Below are positions 53,717 to 63,658 of a stretch of 64,000 nucleotides of DNA, one piece after another. The notes below the pieces were generated by a model. That model did no database searches. It saw nothing but the letters and a program-made list of their open reading frames with translations, and had not been told where the DNA came from. The number at the start of each line of letters is the position of its first letter. Position 1 is the stretch's first letter. The position numbers and the translations under genes are program-made. Source of the DNA: Palleronia abyssalis (GTDB taxonomy: Bacteria > Pseudomonadota > Alphaproteobacteria > Rhodobacterales > Rhodobacteraceae); contig NZ_ONZF01000002.1 in NCBI RefSeq assembly GCF_900302445.1, positions 496,001-560,000 on the forward strand. The letters are read 5' to 3'.

Positions 53717-53901
53717 CGGGTCCTACCCGTAGCATGCCCGCAACCGGCCCAGAGCGTTGGAGCAGGCGCCGCCATCCCGTCCTGCGGCGCATCGAACGCC
53801 GCGTGTGCGACGCCCGGGGGCGCGACCGTCCGACCGCCATCCGCCTTCACGGCCGGGGCGAGACCGAAACACAGGAGCATGCACAGTATTCTGACGGGCA
53901 T
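53713..53901 (-). CDS. Possible small exported protein upstream of the polymerase
   Basis: A 62-residue frame starting MPVRILCMLLCFGLAPAVKA, a convincing signal peptide, then a Pro/Ala/Gly-rich mature part. Its TGA overlaps the polymerase ATG (ATGA), as in the rest of the locus. The ribosome site is weak (GGAG 14 nt from ATG; TTG 53904 is an alternative). It may be an accessory peptide or a translated leader. Confidence 0.45.
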   Translation of the reverse strand: MPVRILCMLLCFGLAPAVKADGGRTVAPPGVAHAAFDAPQDGMAAPAPTLWAGCGHATGRTR

Positions 53902-53952
53902 CAAAGCTTGACCGGCTCCATCGGGGTTGCGATCAGGCTTAGGCGTTGTCGG

Positions 53953-53967
53953 TTAACGCGGAGTTAA
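53953..53967. promoter_or_regulatory. CtrA box (TTAA-N7-TTAA)
   Basis: TTAA-CGCGGAG-TTAA matches the full CtrA consensus. It lies 52 bp before the minus-strand small-ORF/polymerase/glycosyltransferase/acetyltransferase series, and only 5 bp before the plus-strand acetyltransferase ATG, so it more likely serves the minus-strand operon. It is the only full box I found among the TTAA sites I checked in the 36-58 kb region. CtrA controls GTA genes in related bacteria. Confidence 0.5.
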
Positions 53968-53972
53968 ACACG

Positions 53973-54470
53973 ATGAACAGCGGCCGAACGGCCAAGGCGC
54001 GGCGCCGGGGCCTGAATCGGCTGGCGGGACTGCGAAACGCCATCGTCGGGTTGCGCCGTGCATGGCTGCGGCGGGTCTGGGGAATGGACCTGCACCCGAC
54101 GATGCAGATGTCGCTTTCCGCCAAGCTCGACCGGACGTTTCCCATCGGCGTGCATGTGGGCGCGCGCAGCTACATCGCCTTCGAGACGCGCATCCTGACG
54201 CATGATCGGACCCGGGGCCTATACCTTCATACACGTATCGGGACGGACTGCTTTATCGGCGGTCGCAGCCTGATCCTGCCAGGGGTCGAGATCGGCGACG
54301 GCTCGGTCGTGGGGGCCGGGTCCGTTGTGACGAAGTCGGTTCCGCCGCGGTCGCTGGTGGCCGGCAATCCCGCCCGTATCCTGCGCAGCGAGATCGAGGT
54401 CGGCCCCTATGGTCGTTTCCTGACCGCCGACGCCGCCGAAGCCGCGCTTGCGGAGGCGGGTCTGACCTGA
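53973..54470 (+). CDS. Serine/colanic-acid-type hexapeptide acetyltransferase
   Basis: A 165-residue LbH acetyltransferase. A basic N-terminus ([17 protein letters not shown]) is followed by hexapeptide turns [16 protein letters not shown] and [31 protein letters not shown], then [15 protein letters not shown]. It probably modifies the polysaccharide. ATG 53973 has CGGAG inside the CtrA box 8 nt upstream. The glycosyltransferase on the other strand overlaps its last 252 bp. Confidence 0.83.
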   Translation: MNSGRTAKARRRGLNRLAGLRNAIVGLRRAWLRRVWGMDLHPTMQMSLSAKLDRTFPIGVHVGARSYIAFETRILTHDRTRGLYLHTRIGTDCFIGGRSLILPGVEIGDGSVVGAGSVVTKSVPPRSLVAGNPARILRSEIEVGPYGRFLTADAAEAALAEAGLT

Positions 54471-55682
54471 GCCGGCGTCCCGGTAGGCGGCGATCAGCGG
54501 GGCGATCTGGTGGCTCCAGTCGAACTGCGCCTCCAGTCGTCGGCGCCCCGCACGCCCCATCGCGTCCCGTCTTGACGGATCGTGCAGAAGATCGACGATC
54601 AGCCGAGCCATGTCGGCGGTATCGTCGGGGCGTGCGTAGAGCGAGGCATTCCCCGCCGACACCCTGCCCTCGATCACGTCGAACTGGACGATGGGTTTTG
54701 AAAACGCCATGTATTCCAGTATCTTGTTCATCGTCGACTTGTCGTTCATGACCGTGACCCGGTCGGGATTTACGCAGATATCGGCCGTCGACAGGACCGA
54801 AAACAGCGCCGCGTCCGGCGCCCGGCCCGTGAAGGTCACGTGGTCCGCCAGCCCCATCTTCGCGGCCAGCGCACGCATGCCCGGCAGTGCAGGTCCGCCG
54901 CCCACCAGCACGAACTGCACGTCATGGCCCGCCCGCACGATCCGCGCAGCCGCGTCCAGAAGCAGGTCGATTCCCTCCTGCTGGCCCATCACGCCGACAT
55001 AGCCCACCATATAGGCCCGCCCGTTGCGCCAGGACGGATCGGGCGGGACCGGGCGCAACCGGTCCAGATCGGGCCCCGAGCGGACGACATGCACCCGCCC
55101 GGGCGGTTTGCAACCGCGATCCAGCGCGATGCGGCGGTAGGACTCGTTGGTCGAGATCACGACGTCGGCCAGCCCGAAGGTCGCCCGTTCCAGCCAGAGC
55201 ATCAGCCGCCACAGCGGGCCGCGCCGGCCGAACTTGGCCTCGAACAGCTCGGGCGAGATGTCGTGGTGGTCGAAGACGAAGCGCACCTTGTGGAACAGGA
55301 TGAACGGCAGCGCGACGAGGAACAGCAAATCGGGCGGATTGCAGGCTTGGATCGTGTCGAACCCGCGCGTCCGGTGGATCTTCCAGGCCAGACGGCCCTG
55401 GTGCCATAGCGCGGCCGCGTATTCCCTTGCATAGCCCAGCGCCCCGTCCGCCTCGGTCGGCAGGGGGTGGCGATGGATGTGGATGCCGTCCCGGGTCTCT
55501 TCCTCGGCCTCGCACCCGGGCCCCGTGGGGCAGATGACCGATACCTTGGCCCCTGCGGCCGCCAGCGTCAGAGATTCCTGCCAGACACGCCGGTCGAACG
55601 GAACCGGAAGGTTTTCGACCAGGATCAGGATCCGGCGTCCGGCAAGCGGTTGCGTGCGCCGCAGCGCGTCGAGCCCCCTCAT
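54219..55682 (-). CDS. Family 4 glycosyltransferase with overprinted C-terminal tail
   Basis: A 487-residue GT-B enzyme. N-terminal [19 protein letters not shown] and [16 protein letters not shown], and C-terminal [18 protein letters not shown] (family ExxAxGxP-type site), identify GT4. The domain should end around residue 400 ([12 protein letters not shown]); the remaining ~85 residues are Arg/Gly/Asp-rich and antisense to the acetyltransferase gene. No stop occurs before 54219. Its ATG overlaps the stop of the sugar dehydrogenase gene. Confidence 0.85.
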   Translation of the reverse strand: MRGLDALRRTQPLAGRRILILVENLPVPFDRRVWQESLTLAAAGAKVSVICPTGPGCEAEEETRDGIHIHRHPLPTEADGALGYAREYAAALWHQGRLAWKIHRTRGFDTIQACNPPDLLFLVALPFILFHKVRFVFDHHDISPELFEAKFGRRGPLWRLMLWLERATFGLADVVISTNESYRRIALDRGCKPPGRVHVVRSGPDLDRLRPVPPDPSWRNGRAYMVGYVGVMGQQEGIDLLLDAAARIVRAGHDVQFVLVGGGPALPGMRALAAKMGLADHVTFTGRAPDAALFSVLSTADICVNPDRVTVMNDKSTMNKILEYMAFSKPIVQFDVIEGRVSAGNASLYARPDDTADMARLIVDLLHDPSRRDAMGRAGRRRLEAQFDWSHQIAPLIAAYRDAGSGQTRLRKRGFGGVGGQETTIGADLDLAAQDTGGIAGHQRPRRNRLRHNGPGPHDRAVADLDPWQDQAATADKAVRPDTCMKV

Positions 55683-56944
55683 GGCAGTGCACTGAGGTCG
55701 AGGACGGGAATATCGCCGCGCAGGTTCAGACGCCGGGCGGTCGCGTTCACCGCGAGGATGCGATCGAAGTGCCCCGTCTCGGCCACGGACGCATCGACCA
55801 TCAGGTCCCGCAGGTCGGGCAGGTGGCTGAACGCGTATCCCAGGTTGGCCCCGGTCAGGGCGGCCGGATCGACCGCGGGGTCATAGATCGCCAGGTCGAA
55901 CCCGGCCGTCAGAAGCTTGCGGGCCAAGTCCACGTTGGGGCTTTCGCGCAGGTCGTCGGTCTCGGCCTTGAAGGCAAGCCCGGCCAGAAGCACCCTGGCC
56001 CCCTTGGGCAAACCTGCCACGGCATACTCGAACAGCCGGTGCTTGTGGGCATCGTTCGACCGGATCAGCGCGTCGACCAGATGCATGTGCGTGCCGCTGT
56101 CCGCCGCGATGTATTGCAGCGCCCGCACGTCCTTGGGCAGGCAGGACCCGCCGAACGCCCCACCGGGCCGCAGGTAACAGGCCGACACGTTCAGCTTGGT
56201 ATCGGCCACGAACATCCGGTGCACCTGCCCGGCCGAGATCCCGAGGTTCAGGCACATCCGCCCGATCTCGTTGGCGAAAGCGACCTTGGTGGCGTGCCAG
56301 GCGTTGTCGACGAATTTTGTGAACTCGGCTTCGCGATAACAGGTCGTGAAGACCGGGGCTTCGATCCCCTCGTGCAGCCGGTCCATCACCGGGTCCGGGG
56401 CGCCGTCGTGGGTGCCGATCACGATCTTCGGCGGGGCGAAATAATCCTGGACCGACGTCCCCTCGCGCAGGAACTCGGGGTTGTAGACCAGCCGCGCGCG
56501 CGACATCCAGTCCGCGCCCACCTCGTGCCGGAAGAGGGGGGCGATCAGGTCGTCCAGGGTGCCCGGCCGAAAGGTCGAGCGATAGGCAACGGTCAGGGGC
56601 GTGGTGCGCATCCGAACCGCCCGGGCGATCTGGCGCGAGACTTCGGCGACAAAGCTCATGTCATGCGCGCCATCGGGGGCCGAGGGGGTGCCGACACAGA
56701 CGATTGCGACATCGGCATCATCCAGATGGTCGCCGATGCAGGTGTCGACCGTCAGCCGGTTCGAGGACAGGGCACTCGTCAAAAGCCGGTGGATCCCGGG
56801 CTCGACGATCGGGGCGACACCTGCACGGATCCGGGCGACCTTGGCGGCGCTGACGTCGATGCCCACCACATCATGGCCCGTGCTGGCAATGCAGCACGCC
56901 GCGGTGAATCCGACATATCCCAATCCGAAGATGGCAACCTTCAT
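55679..56944 (-). CDS. GDP-mannose/UDP-glucose 6-dehydrogenase family (AlgD-like)
   Basis: A 421-residue NAD-dependent enzyme making a sugar-nucleotide uronic acid. Rossmann motif MKVAIFGLGYVGFTAACCIA; catalytic Cys at residue 268 in FGGSCLPKDVRAL, the same position as in Pseudomonas AlgD; GIDVSAAKVARIRAG and VEPGI also follow AlgD rather than Ugd. GDP-mannuronate is the likely product, making the polymer acidic. ATG 56944 fixes the first strand. It is the first gene of a coupled pair with the GT4 gene. Confidence 0.85.
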   Translation of the reverse strand: MKVAIFGLGYVGFTAACCIASTGHDVVGIDVSAAKVARIRAGVAPIVEPGIHRLLTSALSSNRLTVDTCIGDHLDDADVAIVCVGTPSAPDGAHDMSFVAEVSRQIARAVRMRTTPLTVAYRSTFRPGTLDDLIAPLFRHEVGADWMSRARLVYNPEFLREGTSVQDYFAPPKIVIGTHDGAPDPVMDRLHEGIEAPVFTTCYREAEFTKFVDNAWHATKVAFANEIGRMCLNLGISAGQVHRMFVADTKLNVSACYLRPGGAFGGSCLPKDVRALQYIAADSGTHMHLVDALIRSNDAHKHRLFEYAVAGLPKGARVLLAGLAFKAETDDLRESPNVDLARKLLTAGFDLAIYDPAVDPAALTGANLGYAFSHLPDLRDLMVDASVAETGHFDRILAVNATARRLNLRGDIPVLDLSALP

Positions 56945-57138
56945 GCAGGTCTCCTGCTCTCTGTGCCTCTGGGGCAATGAGCGGGGAAATGGTTTCCAAC
57001 CGGTGAATCCCGACGTGAAAAATTTCTGAGATTTGGCGGATTGTGTTAATGGAAAACCAAGTATTGCCGCCCACTCTGGCAGGGGTGAAACTCAGGCGGA
57101 CGGTATCTTGACCCTGCGAACAGACCGAAACGGGCCCG
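56945..57138. other. Divergent intergenic region between sugar dehydrogenase and acyltransferase
   Basis: 194 bp, relatively AT-rich at 57020-57060 (GAAAAATTTCTGAG, GTGTTAATGG). It contains a TTAA followed 7 bp later by CCAA, half a CtrA box only. It probably holds promoters for both flanking genes; no perfect repeat or hairpin with T-run is seen. Confidence 0.4.
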
Positions 57139-58197
57139 ATGCTGCACGGATCTAGGCTGGGCGATCGGGCAGGGGATCGGGACAATCACTTCGACCTGAT
57201 CCGGATGATCGCGGCCGTGGCCGTCCTGATCTCCCACGCTTGGCCTCTGTCCTACGGTCGCGGCTGGGCCGAGCCAATGTCAACCATCCTTCCCGGCTTT
57301 TCCCTGGGCCATGTGGCGGTACTGGTGTTCTTCGCGATCTCGGGCTTCTTTATCGCGCAAAGCTTTGACAGGACCCCCGATCCGATCCGGTTCGTCAGGG
57401 CTCGCGCCTTGCGTCTGTTCCCGGCGCTGGTCGTCATGCTTTTGGCGACACACGCGGCGGCAATGGTGCTGTCGGACAGCCCCGGCGCGGTATGGGCCGC
57501 AGCCCCGGCCTACCTGGCAAGAAACCTGTCCCTGGTCTCTCTGCAGCAAACCCTGCCGGGCGTGTTCACCGCAGCGCCCTTCGGCCCCACGGTCAACGGA
57601 TCGCTGTGGACGCTGATGTACGAAGTCATTTGCTATGCGGGGCTTCTGCTCGCCGGGCTCGCCGGCCTTTTCGGAGCGCGGTCGCGGCGTATGGCCATTT
57701 TGGTGGGGGTGGGGCTTCTGGCGATCGCGATCCCGACCGGCGTCGATCATCCAAGGGTGTTGCGGGTGCTGGACCTCGGGTGGCCCTTCTTTCTAGGCGT
57801 TTGCCTGTATATCTGGCGCGATCGCGTCGTGCTGGATCTGCGGATTGTAATCGCCGTTTTCGGCGCAACCATGCTTTTGCGCGGGACCGGCGTTTTCACG
57901 ACGCTGTTTCCGGCAGCGCTTGCGTATGGCGTGATGGTCGTCGGGTTTTTGCCCCGGCGAGGCCGGGCGTGGCAGAAACCGGGAGATTATTCCTACGGCA
58001 TCTACATCTATGCCTTCCCGATCCAGCAACTCGGTGCGTCGCTAGGATACACGACGCCAATGGCGAACATCGCTTTCGCTCTACCGTTGACGTTTGTCTG
58101 CGCAATCCTGTCCTGGCACCTGGTCGAACGTCCCGCGCTGTCCCTGAAACGGGGCTTCGGCGGCTCGCGTCGTCCATTGCCCATGGGCGCGCCGTAG
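57139..58197 (+). CDS. Acyltransferase family 3 (OafA-type) membrane protein
   Basis: A 352-residue protein with ~10 helices. The N-terminal NHFDLIRMIAAVAVLISHAWPLS holds the conserved His of the Acyl_transf_3 family, and FFAISGFFIAQSFDR and SLWTLMYEVICYAG follow. Such enzymes O-acetylate exopolysaccharides using cytoplasmic acetyl-CoA. It closes the polysaccharide locus and lacks the periplasmic SGNH domain of long OafA proteins. Ends 6 bp from ureG tail-to-tail. Confidence 0.87.
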   Translation: MLHGSRLGDRAGDRDNHFDLIRMIAAVAVLISHAWPLSYGRGWAEPMSTILPGFSLGHVAVLVFFAISGFFIAQSFDRTPDPIRFVRARALRLFPALVVMLLATHAAAMVLSDSPGAVWAAAPAYLARNLSLVSLQQTLPGVFTAAPFGPTVNGSLWTLMYEVICYAGLLLAGLAGLFGARSRRMAILVGVGLLAIAIPTGVDHPRVLRVLDLGWPFFLGVCLYIWRDRVVLDLRIVIAVFGATMLLRGTGVFTTLFPAALAYGVMVVGFLPRRGRAWQKPGDYSYGIYIYAFPIQQLGASLGYTTPMANIAFALPLTFVCAILSWHLVERPALSLKRGFGGSRRPLPMGAP

Positions 58198-58203
58198 GAC
58201 GGA

Positions 58204-58842
58204 TCAGAGACCTCCGGTCCGCCGCAGGAACGCGACGATCTTCTCCACGCCATCGCCGCGGCGCAGGTCGGCGAAGATGGTTGGACGGCCGGCCCGGGCC
58301 GCGCTTGCATCGGTTTCCATGCGGGCCAGATCCGCGCCGACATGCGGGGCTAGGTCCGTCTTGTTCACGATTAGAAGGTCCGAGCGGCTGATCGCAGGCC
58401 CCCCTTTGCGAGGGATATCATCGCCCTGGCACACGCTGATGACATAGATCGTCAGGTCCGCCAGATCGGGAGAGAACGTCGCCGCCAGGTTGTCGCCGCC
58501 CGATTCGATCAGCACCGCGTCCAGGTCGTCATGCCGCCCGCGCAGCCGTTCGATGGCGCGCAGGTTGATCGAGGCATCCTCGCGGATCGCCGTGTGGGGG
58601 CAGCCGCCGGTCTCGACCCCCTCGATTCGGCTGGAGGGCAGCGCCTGCATCCGCACCAGGGCCTCGGCATCCTCGCGGGTGTAGATGTCGTTCGTGACCA
58701 CGCCGACCGACAGCGTGTCGCGCAGCGCCTCGCAGAGGCGCGCGGTCAGGGTCGTCTTGCCGCTGCCGACGGGGCCGCCGATGCCGATGCGCAGGGGGCC
58801 GTTCGTCGATGTCCGGGGGGCGGGAAGCGGGGCGTCTTTCAT
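58204..58842 (-). CDS. ureG: Urease accessory GTPase
   Basis: A 212-residue SIMIBI GTPase driving nickel insertion. P-loop [13 protein letters not shown], nickel-site [11 protein letters not shown] (CPH motif), switch [16 protein letters not shown] and base-recognition [13 protein letters not shown] 58842 overlaps the ureF stop. It is the last gene of the urease operon. Confidence 0.96.
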   Translation of the reverse strand: MKDAPLPAPRTSTNGPLRIGIGGPVGSGKTTLTARLCEALRDTLSVGVVTNDIYTREDAEALVRMQALPSSRIEGVETGGCPHTAIREDASINLRAIERLRGRHDDLDAVLIESGGDNLAATFSPDLADLTIYVISVCQGDDIPRKGGPAISRSDLLIVNKTDLAPHVGADLARMETDASAARAGRPTIFADLRRGDGVEKIVAFLRRTGGL

Positions 58843-59462
58843 GACAGGAACAACCTTCCATCCAGCGTTTCGTGGCGCAGGGTCTCGATTTCGGGCATAG
58901 GGGAAAATCCGCCCAGACCGTCCAAGGTACTGTTCGCCGCCTTCTGTCCGGTGTCGGCGATCAGCGGTTGCAGACCCGCCAGGACCCGCGCCGCGCCGTC
59001 CTGGCCCATGACCGACAGTCGGATCGCAGCCTGGGTCTGGGCGGACGCCCACCCGTGCAGGAACGTCACGCACATTGGCAATACGTCGATGGCGGCCTGC
59101 CGGGCATAGACCCCCAGCGCCACGGGGAACGGCGTGTCCGCCGGCAGGGACGGGGGCGTGGTCCAATATCCCGCCGCGTCCCGGAACGCCCGGCCCTGGT
59201 CCACCGTCTCCCGCAGGCGCTCGGCCGAGCCAGCGAGCGCCAGCGCCGGTTCGACCACATCCTCACCGCGCCAGGCTGCGGTCGCCAGTACGGCGTCGTT
59301 CCACAAGGCGCCGCGTTCGATCACCGTGGCGATCCGGCTGGCCAATGTTTCGGGGTCGGTGACCCGACCCTCGGCCACCGCGGTTTCCAGTCCGCCGGAA
59401 TAGGCGTATCCGCCCGTGGGAAAGACCGGCGAGAGCCAGCTTAGAAGTGTCAGCTCAATCAT
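58839..59462 (-). CDS. ureF: Urease accessory protein UreF
   Basis: A 207-residue all-helical activator linking UreG to the apo-urease complex. Marked by [23 protein letters not shown] at the start. ATG 59462 (MIELTLLSW) lies 8 bp inside the end of ureE; longer in-frame starts exist but read through the ureE His-tail DNA. Confidence 0.92.
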   Translation of the reverse strand: MIELTLLSWLSPVFPTGGYAYSGGLETAVAEGRVTDPETLASRIATVIERGALWNDAVLATAAWRGEDVVEPALALAGSAERLRETVDQGRAFRDAAGYWTTPPSLPADTPFPVALGVYARQAAIDVLPMCVTFLHGWASAQTQAAIRLSVMGQDGAARVLAGLQPLIADTGQKAANSTLDGLGGFSPMPEIETLRHETLDGRLFLS

Positions 59463-59906
59463 GGTGGTGGGCGTGCGCCCCATGGCCGTGACCATCATAG
59501 GCGCCGCCCTCCGGGTCGAAGGGTTCCTCGACGTCCCGGACCGTGGCGTCGAGACCGCGCAGCATGTCTGCGATCACCGGATCGTGCCGGATCAACACGC
59601 GCTCCCCCTCGATCTGCGCGGCCAGGTGGCGGTTGCCGATCTGCCAGGTCAGGGCCAGCAAGTGCCTTCCATCGCGCCCGCGCACTTCGATCAGTCGTTC
59701 GGGCACGGCGCGTACCTCGACCACGCGGCCATCGTCGAGACGCAGCCCCTCCCCATGACGCAGAAGCCGCGCGGCAGGCAAATCCAGAAGAAACTCGATC
59801 CCCCCGTCAGACTGCAGGACCATCCTGCGCCGATGACGGGCGGTTTCGTCCAGCGTGATCGTATCGGCGGGGCCGTGGGTGTGGGACAGGACCTCGGTCG
59901 CGCGGA

Positions 59907-59910
<4 letters not shown>
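59455..59910 (-). CDS. ureE: Urease nickel metallochaperone UreE
   Basis: A 151-residue nickel donor. UreE core [45 protein letters not shown] and a conserved metal-site His, plus a C-terminal His-rich tail ([14 protein letters not shown]) for nickel storage. ATG overlaps the ureC stop. Confidence 0.93.
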
Positions 59911-61612
<1,702 letters not shown>

Positions 61613-61613
<1 letters not shown>

Positions 61614-61918
61614 CAGAGCTCTCCCATCACGTCCTTGCGGAACCCGAAAACCTTGCGGTCGCCTCCGTAAGGCACCAGCGTTACATCCCGCGCCTGGCCG
61701 GGCTCGAACCGCACGGCCGTCCCGGCAGCGATGTCGAGGCGCATGCCCCGCGCCGCGGCCCTGTCGAAGTCGAGTGCCGGGTTCGCCTCGGCGAAGTGAT
61801 AGTGGCTGCCGACCTGCACGGGCCTGTCGCCCGTGTTGGCGACTTTCAGCGTCACCGTCTCTCGCCCTTCGTTAAGGGCAATCAGGCCATCGGCCGGCAT
61901 GACCTCGCCCGGGATCAC
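61613..61918 (-). CDS. ureB: Urease beta subunit
   Basis: A 101-residue structural subunit with [39 protein letters not shown] and [15 protein letters not shown]. Start GTG 61918 overlaps the stop of the upstream 58-residue gene as GTGA. Confidence 0.96.
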
Positions 61919-62091
61919 TTGCGCGGCTTTCGGCGCACCGCCGCGCGGCGACCCAGCGCCCCGGCCGCGCCGATGACGGCAAGGCCCATGGCCACGGCAA
62001 TCCAGGATTCACCGCCATGGGGGTGAAGATGCACACCGTCGTGCGCTGCGGCTGGAAGAGCGGACAGGAACAGGATGAAAGCGGCGCGCAT
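61915..62091 (-). CDS. 58-residue His-containing membrane peptide inside the urease operon
   Basis: ATG 62091 has GGAG 8 nt upstream. The product has a signal-like start ([16 protein letters not shown]), a short His-rich stretch ([10 protein letters not shown]), one membrane helix ([18 protein letters not shown]) and a basic tail ([11 protein letters not shown]). Its TGA overlaps the ureB GTG. Position, ribosome site and overlap argue that it is real. A periplasmic nickel-handling or tethering role is only suggested by the histidines; it could equally be uncharacterised. It is just under the length usually listed by ORF finders. Confidence 0.7.
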   Translation of the reverse strand: MRAAFILFLSALPAAAHDGVHLHPHGGESWIAVAMGLAVIGAAGALGRRAAVRRKPRK

Positions 62092-62102
62092 GGGGAAATC
62101 TC

Positions 62103-62405
62103 CTACCTTATGGGGTCATGAACGGTGACAAGCTTGGTGCCGTCGGGAAACGTCGCCTCGACCTGCACATCGTGGATCATCTCTGGCACGCCATCCATCA
62201 CCTGATCGCGGGTCAGGACGGTCGCGCCCGCTTCCATCAGGTCGGCGACCGAACGCCCGTCGCGGGCACCCTCGACCACGAAATCCGTAATTAACGCAAT
62301 GGCTTCGGGGTGGTTCAGCTTCACGCCCCGCTCCAGCCTGCGGCGGGCCACGACGGCGGCCATCGAGATCAGAAGCTTGTCCTTCTCGCGCGGCGTCAGG
62401 TTCAT
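62103..62405 (-). CDS. ureA: Urease gamma subunit
   Basis: A 100-residue structural subunit: [41 protein letters not shown] and [22 protein letters not shown] are nearly invariant in the family. It lies 11 bp upstream of the small membrane gene on the minus strand. Confidence 0.97.
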   Translation of the reverse strand: MNLTPREKDKLLISMAAVVARRRLERGVKLNHPEAIALITDFVVEGARDGRSVADLMEAGATVLTRDQVMDGVPEMIHDVQVEATFPDGTKLVTVHDPIR

Positions 62406-62414
62406 CGCGTTCCC

Positions 62415-63203
62415 TCAGAGCATCCAGAGCCGCGGCACGTCGCGGTCGAAGTGAAGCGCCGCGATCAACGGCACCAGGCGTTTGCGCAACTCGTAGCCGT
62501 CGGGGGCGACCAGCCGACAGATGAGCTTGTCCCCGATCGCGGACGCCCCACCGGAATGCGCGATTATGCGGCGCGCAATCGGCAACATGCCTTCCGTTTG
62601 TGCGGAAATGAAAATCACCGTGGCATAGGCCATGTTTCCGCCCAGAAGGTTGGGCACATCGTCCGAGTGGAACCGCAAGGCTTCGGCGTGGATCAGCACA
62701 CCGTCACGGCGGATGCGCCAGTCGTCGCGCATCGACGCGCGCCTGACCGCCTCGCCCATGGCCAAGCGTCCGAACAGCAGTGGCTCGACCAGCAGAAACT
62801 GCGCGTCGGGGGCCAGATCGACCTCGATCCGGCGGCGATACTGGGCACGGTCATAGAGCAGAGTCTCCTGTGGCAACCAGGCCAGATGCGCCCCCGATGC
62901 AGCGCTCAGGCGGACCGTCGTCTCGGCCGGACCGTCGTTGCAGCGATAGATCCGCTCGCAGGCCTGGGTGGTCAGGGTCAGCTGTGCGCCGGAGGTGGCG
63001 TCGGCCTGCCAGCGCATACGGTCGCCCGAGGTCATGCCGCCGGAGGTGTTGATCAAAACACCCTGCACCCCGCCGTGCGCGCGGGGCAGACCGATCCTGG
63101 CCGACCCGTCCTGCCGCAGTGTGGCCAGCCGGGATTGCGCGCCGATCCTCTTGGCTGAGATACGTCCGTCGCCCCGGCTCCGCTCCAGCGTCGCGGTCGT
63201 CAT
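62415..63203 (-). CDS. ureD: Urease accessory protein UreD
   Basis: A 262-residue scaffold for nickel delivery. Characteristic are VLINTSGGMTSGDRMRW, LTTQACERIYRC, LPQETLLYDRAQ and LVEPLLFGRLAMGE. ATG 63203 overlaps the cupin stop (ATGA); extension upstream to 63314 would read through the cupin gene in another frame. Confidence 0.94.
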   Translation of the reverse strand: MTTATLERSRGDGRISAKRIGAQSRLATLRQDGSARIGLPRAHGGVQGVLINTSGGMTSGDRMRWQADATSGAQLTLTTQACERIYRCNDGPAETTVRLSAASGAHLAWLPQETLLYDRAQYRRRIEVDLAPDAQFLLVEPLLFGRLAMGEAVRRASMRDDWRIRRDGVLIHAEALRFHSDDVPNLLGGNMAYATVIFISAQTEGMLPIARRIIAHSGGASAIGDKLICRLVAPDGYELRKRLVPLIAALHFDRDVPRLWML

Positions 63204-63595
63204 CCGGCATAATCCGTGTCGCTGACCGGCTCGGCCCAAGCGGTGGTGGACCCGTTCTGCGCCTCCTGGATGGCGATGTGGGTCATCTGGCTGTCGGTGG
63301 TGGCGCCGTGCCAATGGCGTTCGCCCGGGGCGAAGCGCACCACATCGCCGGGGCCGATATCGATCCGGGCCTCGCCCTCACGCGCGGCCCAACCCTTGCC
63401 CTGCGTCACGATCAGGGTCTGTCCGACGGGGTGCGTGTGCCAGTTGGTCCGCGCCCCGGGGGCGAACGTCACCTCAAGCGCGGCGACGAGGGACGGGCCG
63501 TCGGGGCGTGCCAGCGGGGCCATCGTAACCTCGCCGGTGAACCAGTCACTGTTGGCGGATTGGTGGCTGCGGTCGGCGGCGCGGCTGATCTGCAT
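63200..63595 (-). CDS. Cupin-domain protein at the head of the urease operon
   Basis: A 131-residue small beta-barrel cupin with both motifs: G(X)5HXH in ARTNWHTHPVGQTLIV and the second in PGERHWHGATTDS. The His/Glu set would bind one metal ion. It resembles cupins of the mandelonitrile-lyase-like/YhhW-type group, whose substrates vary. ATG 63595 begins the product. It is coupled to ureD (ATGA) and is the first gene of the run, 63 bp after accA. Confidence 0.82.
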   Translation of the reverse strand: MQISRAADRSHQSANSDWFTGEVTMAPLARPDGPSLVAALEVTFAPGARTNWHTHPVGQTLIVTQGKGWAAREGEARIDIGPGDVVRFAPGERHWHGATTDSQMTHIAIQEAQNGSTTAWAEPVSDTDYAG

Positions 63596-63658
63596 GCGAA
63601 TGCTCCTGAAAGGTCCGCATGCAGCATCGCGTCCCAGCGCGGCGCGTCAAGCGCCTCG

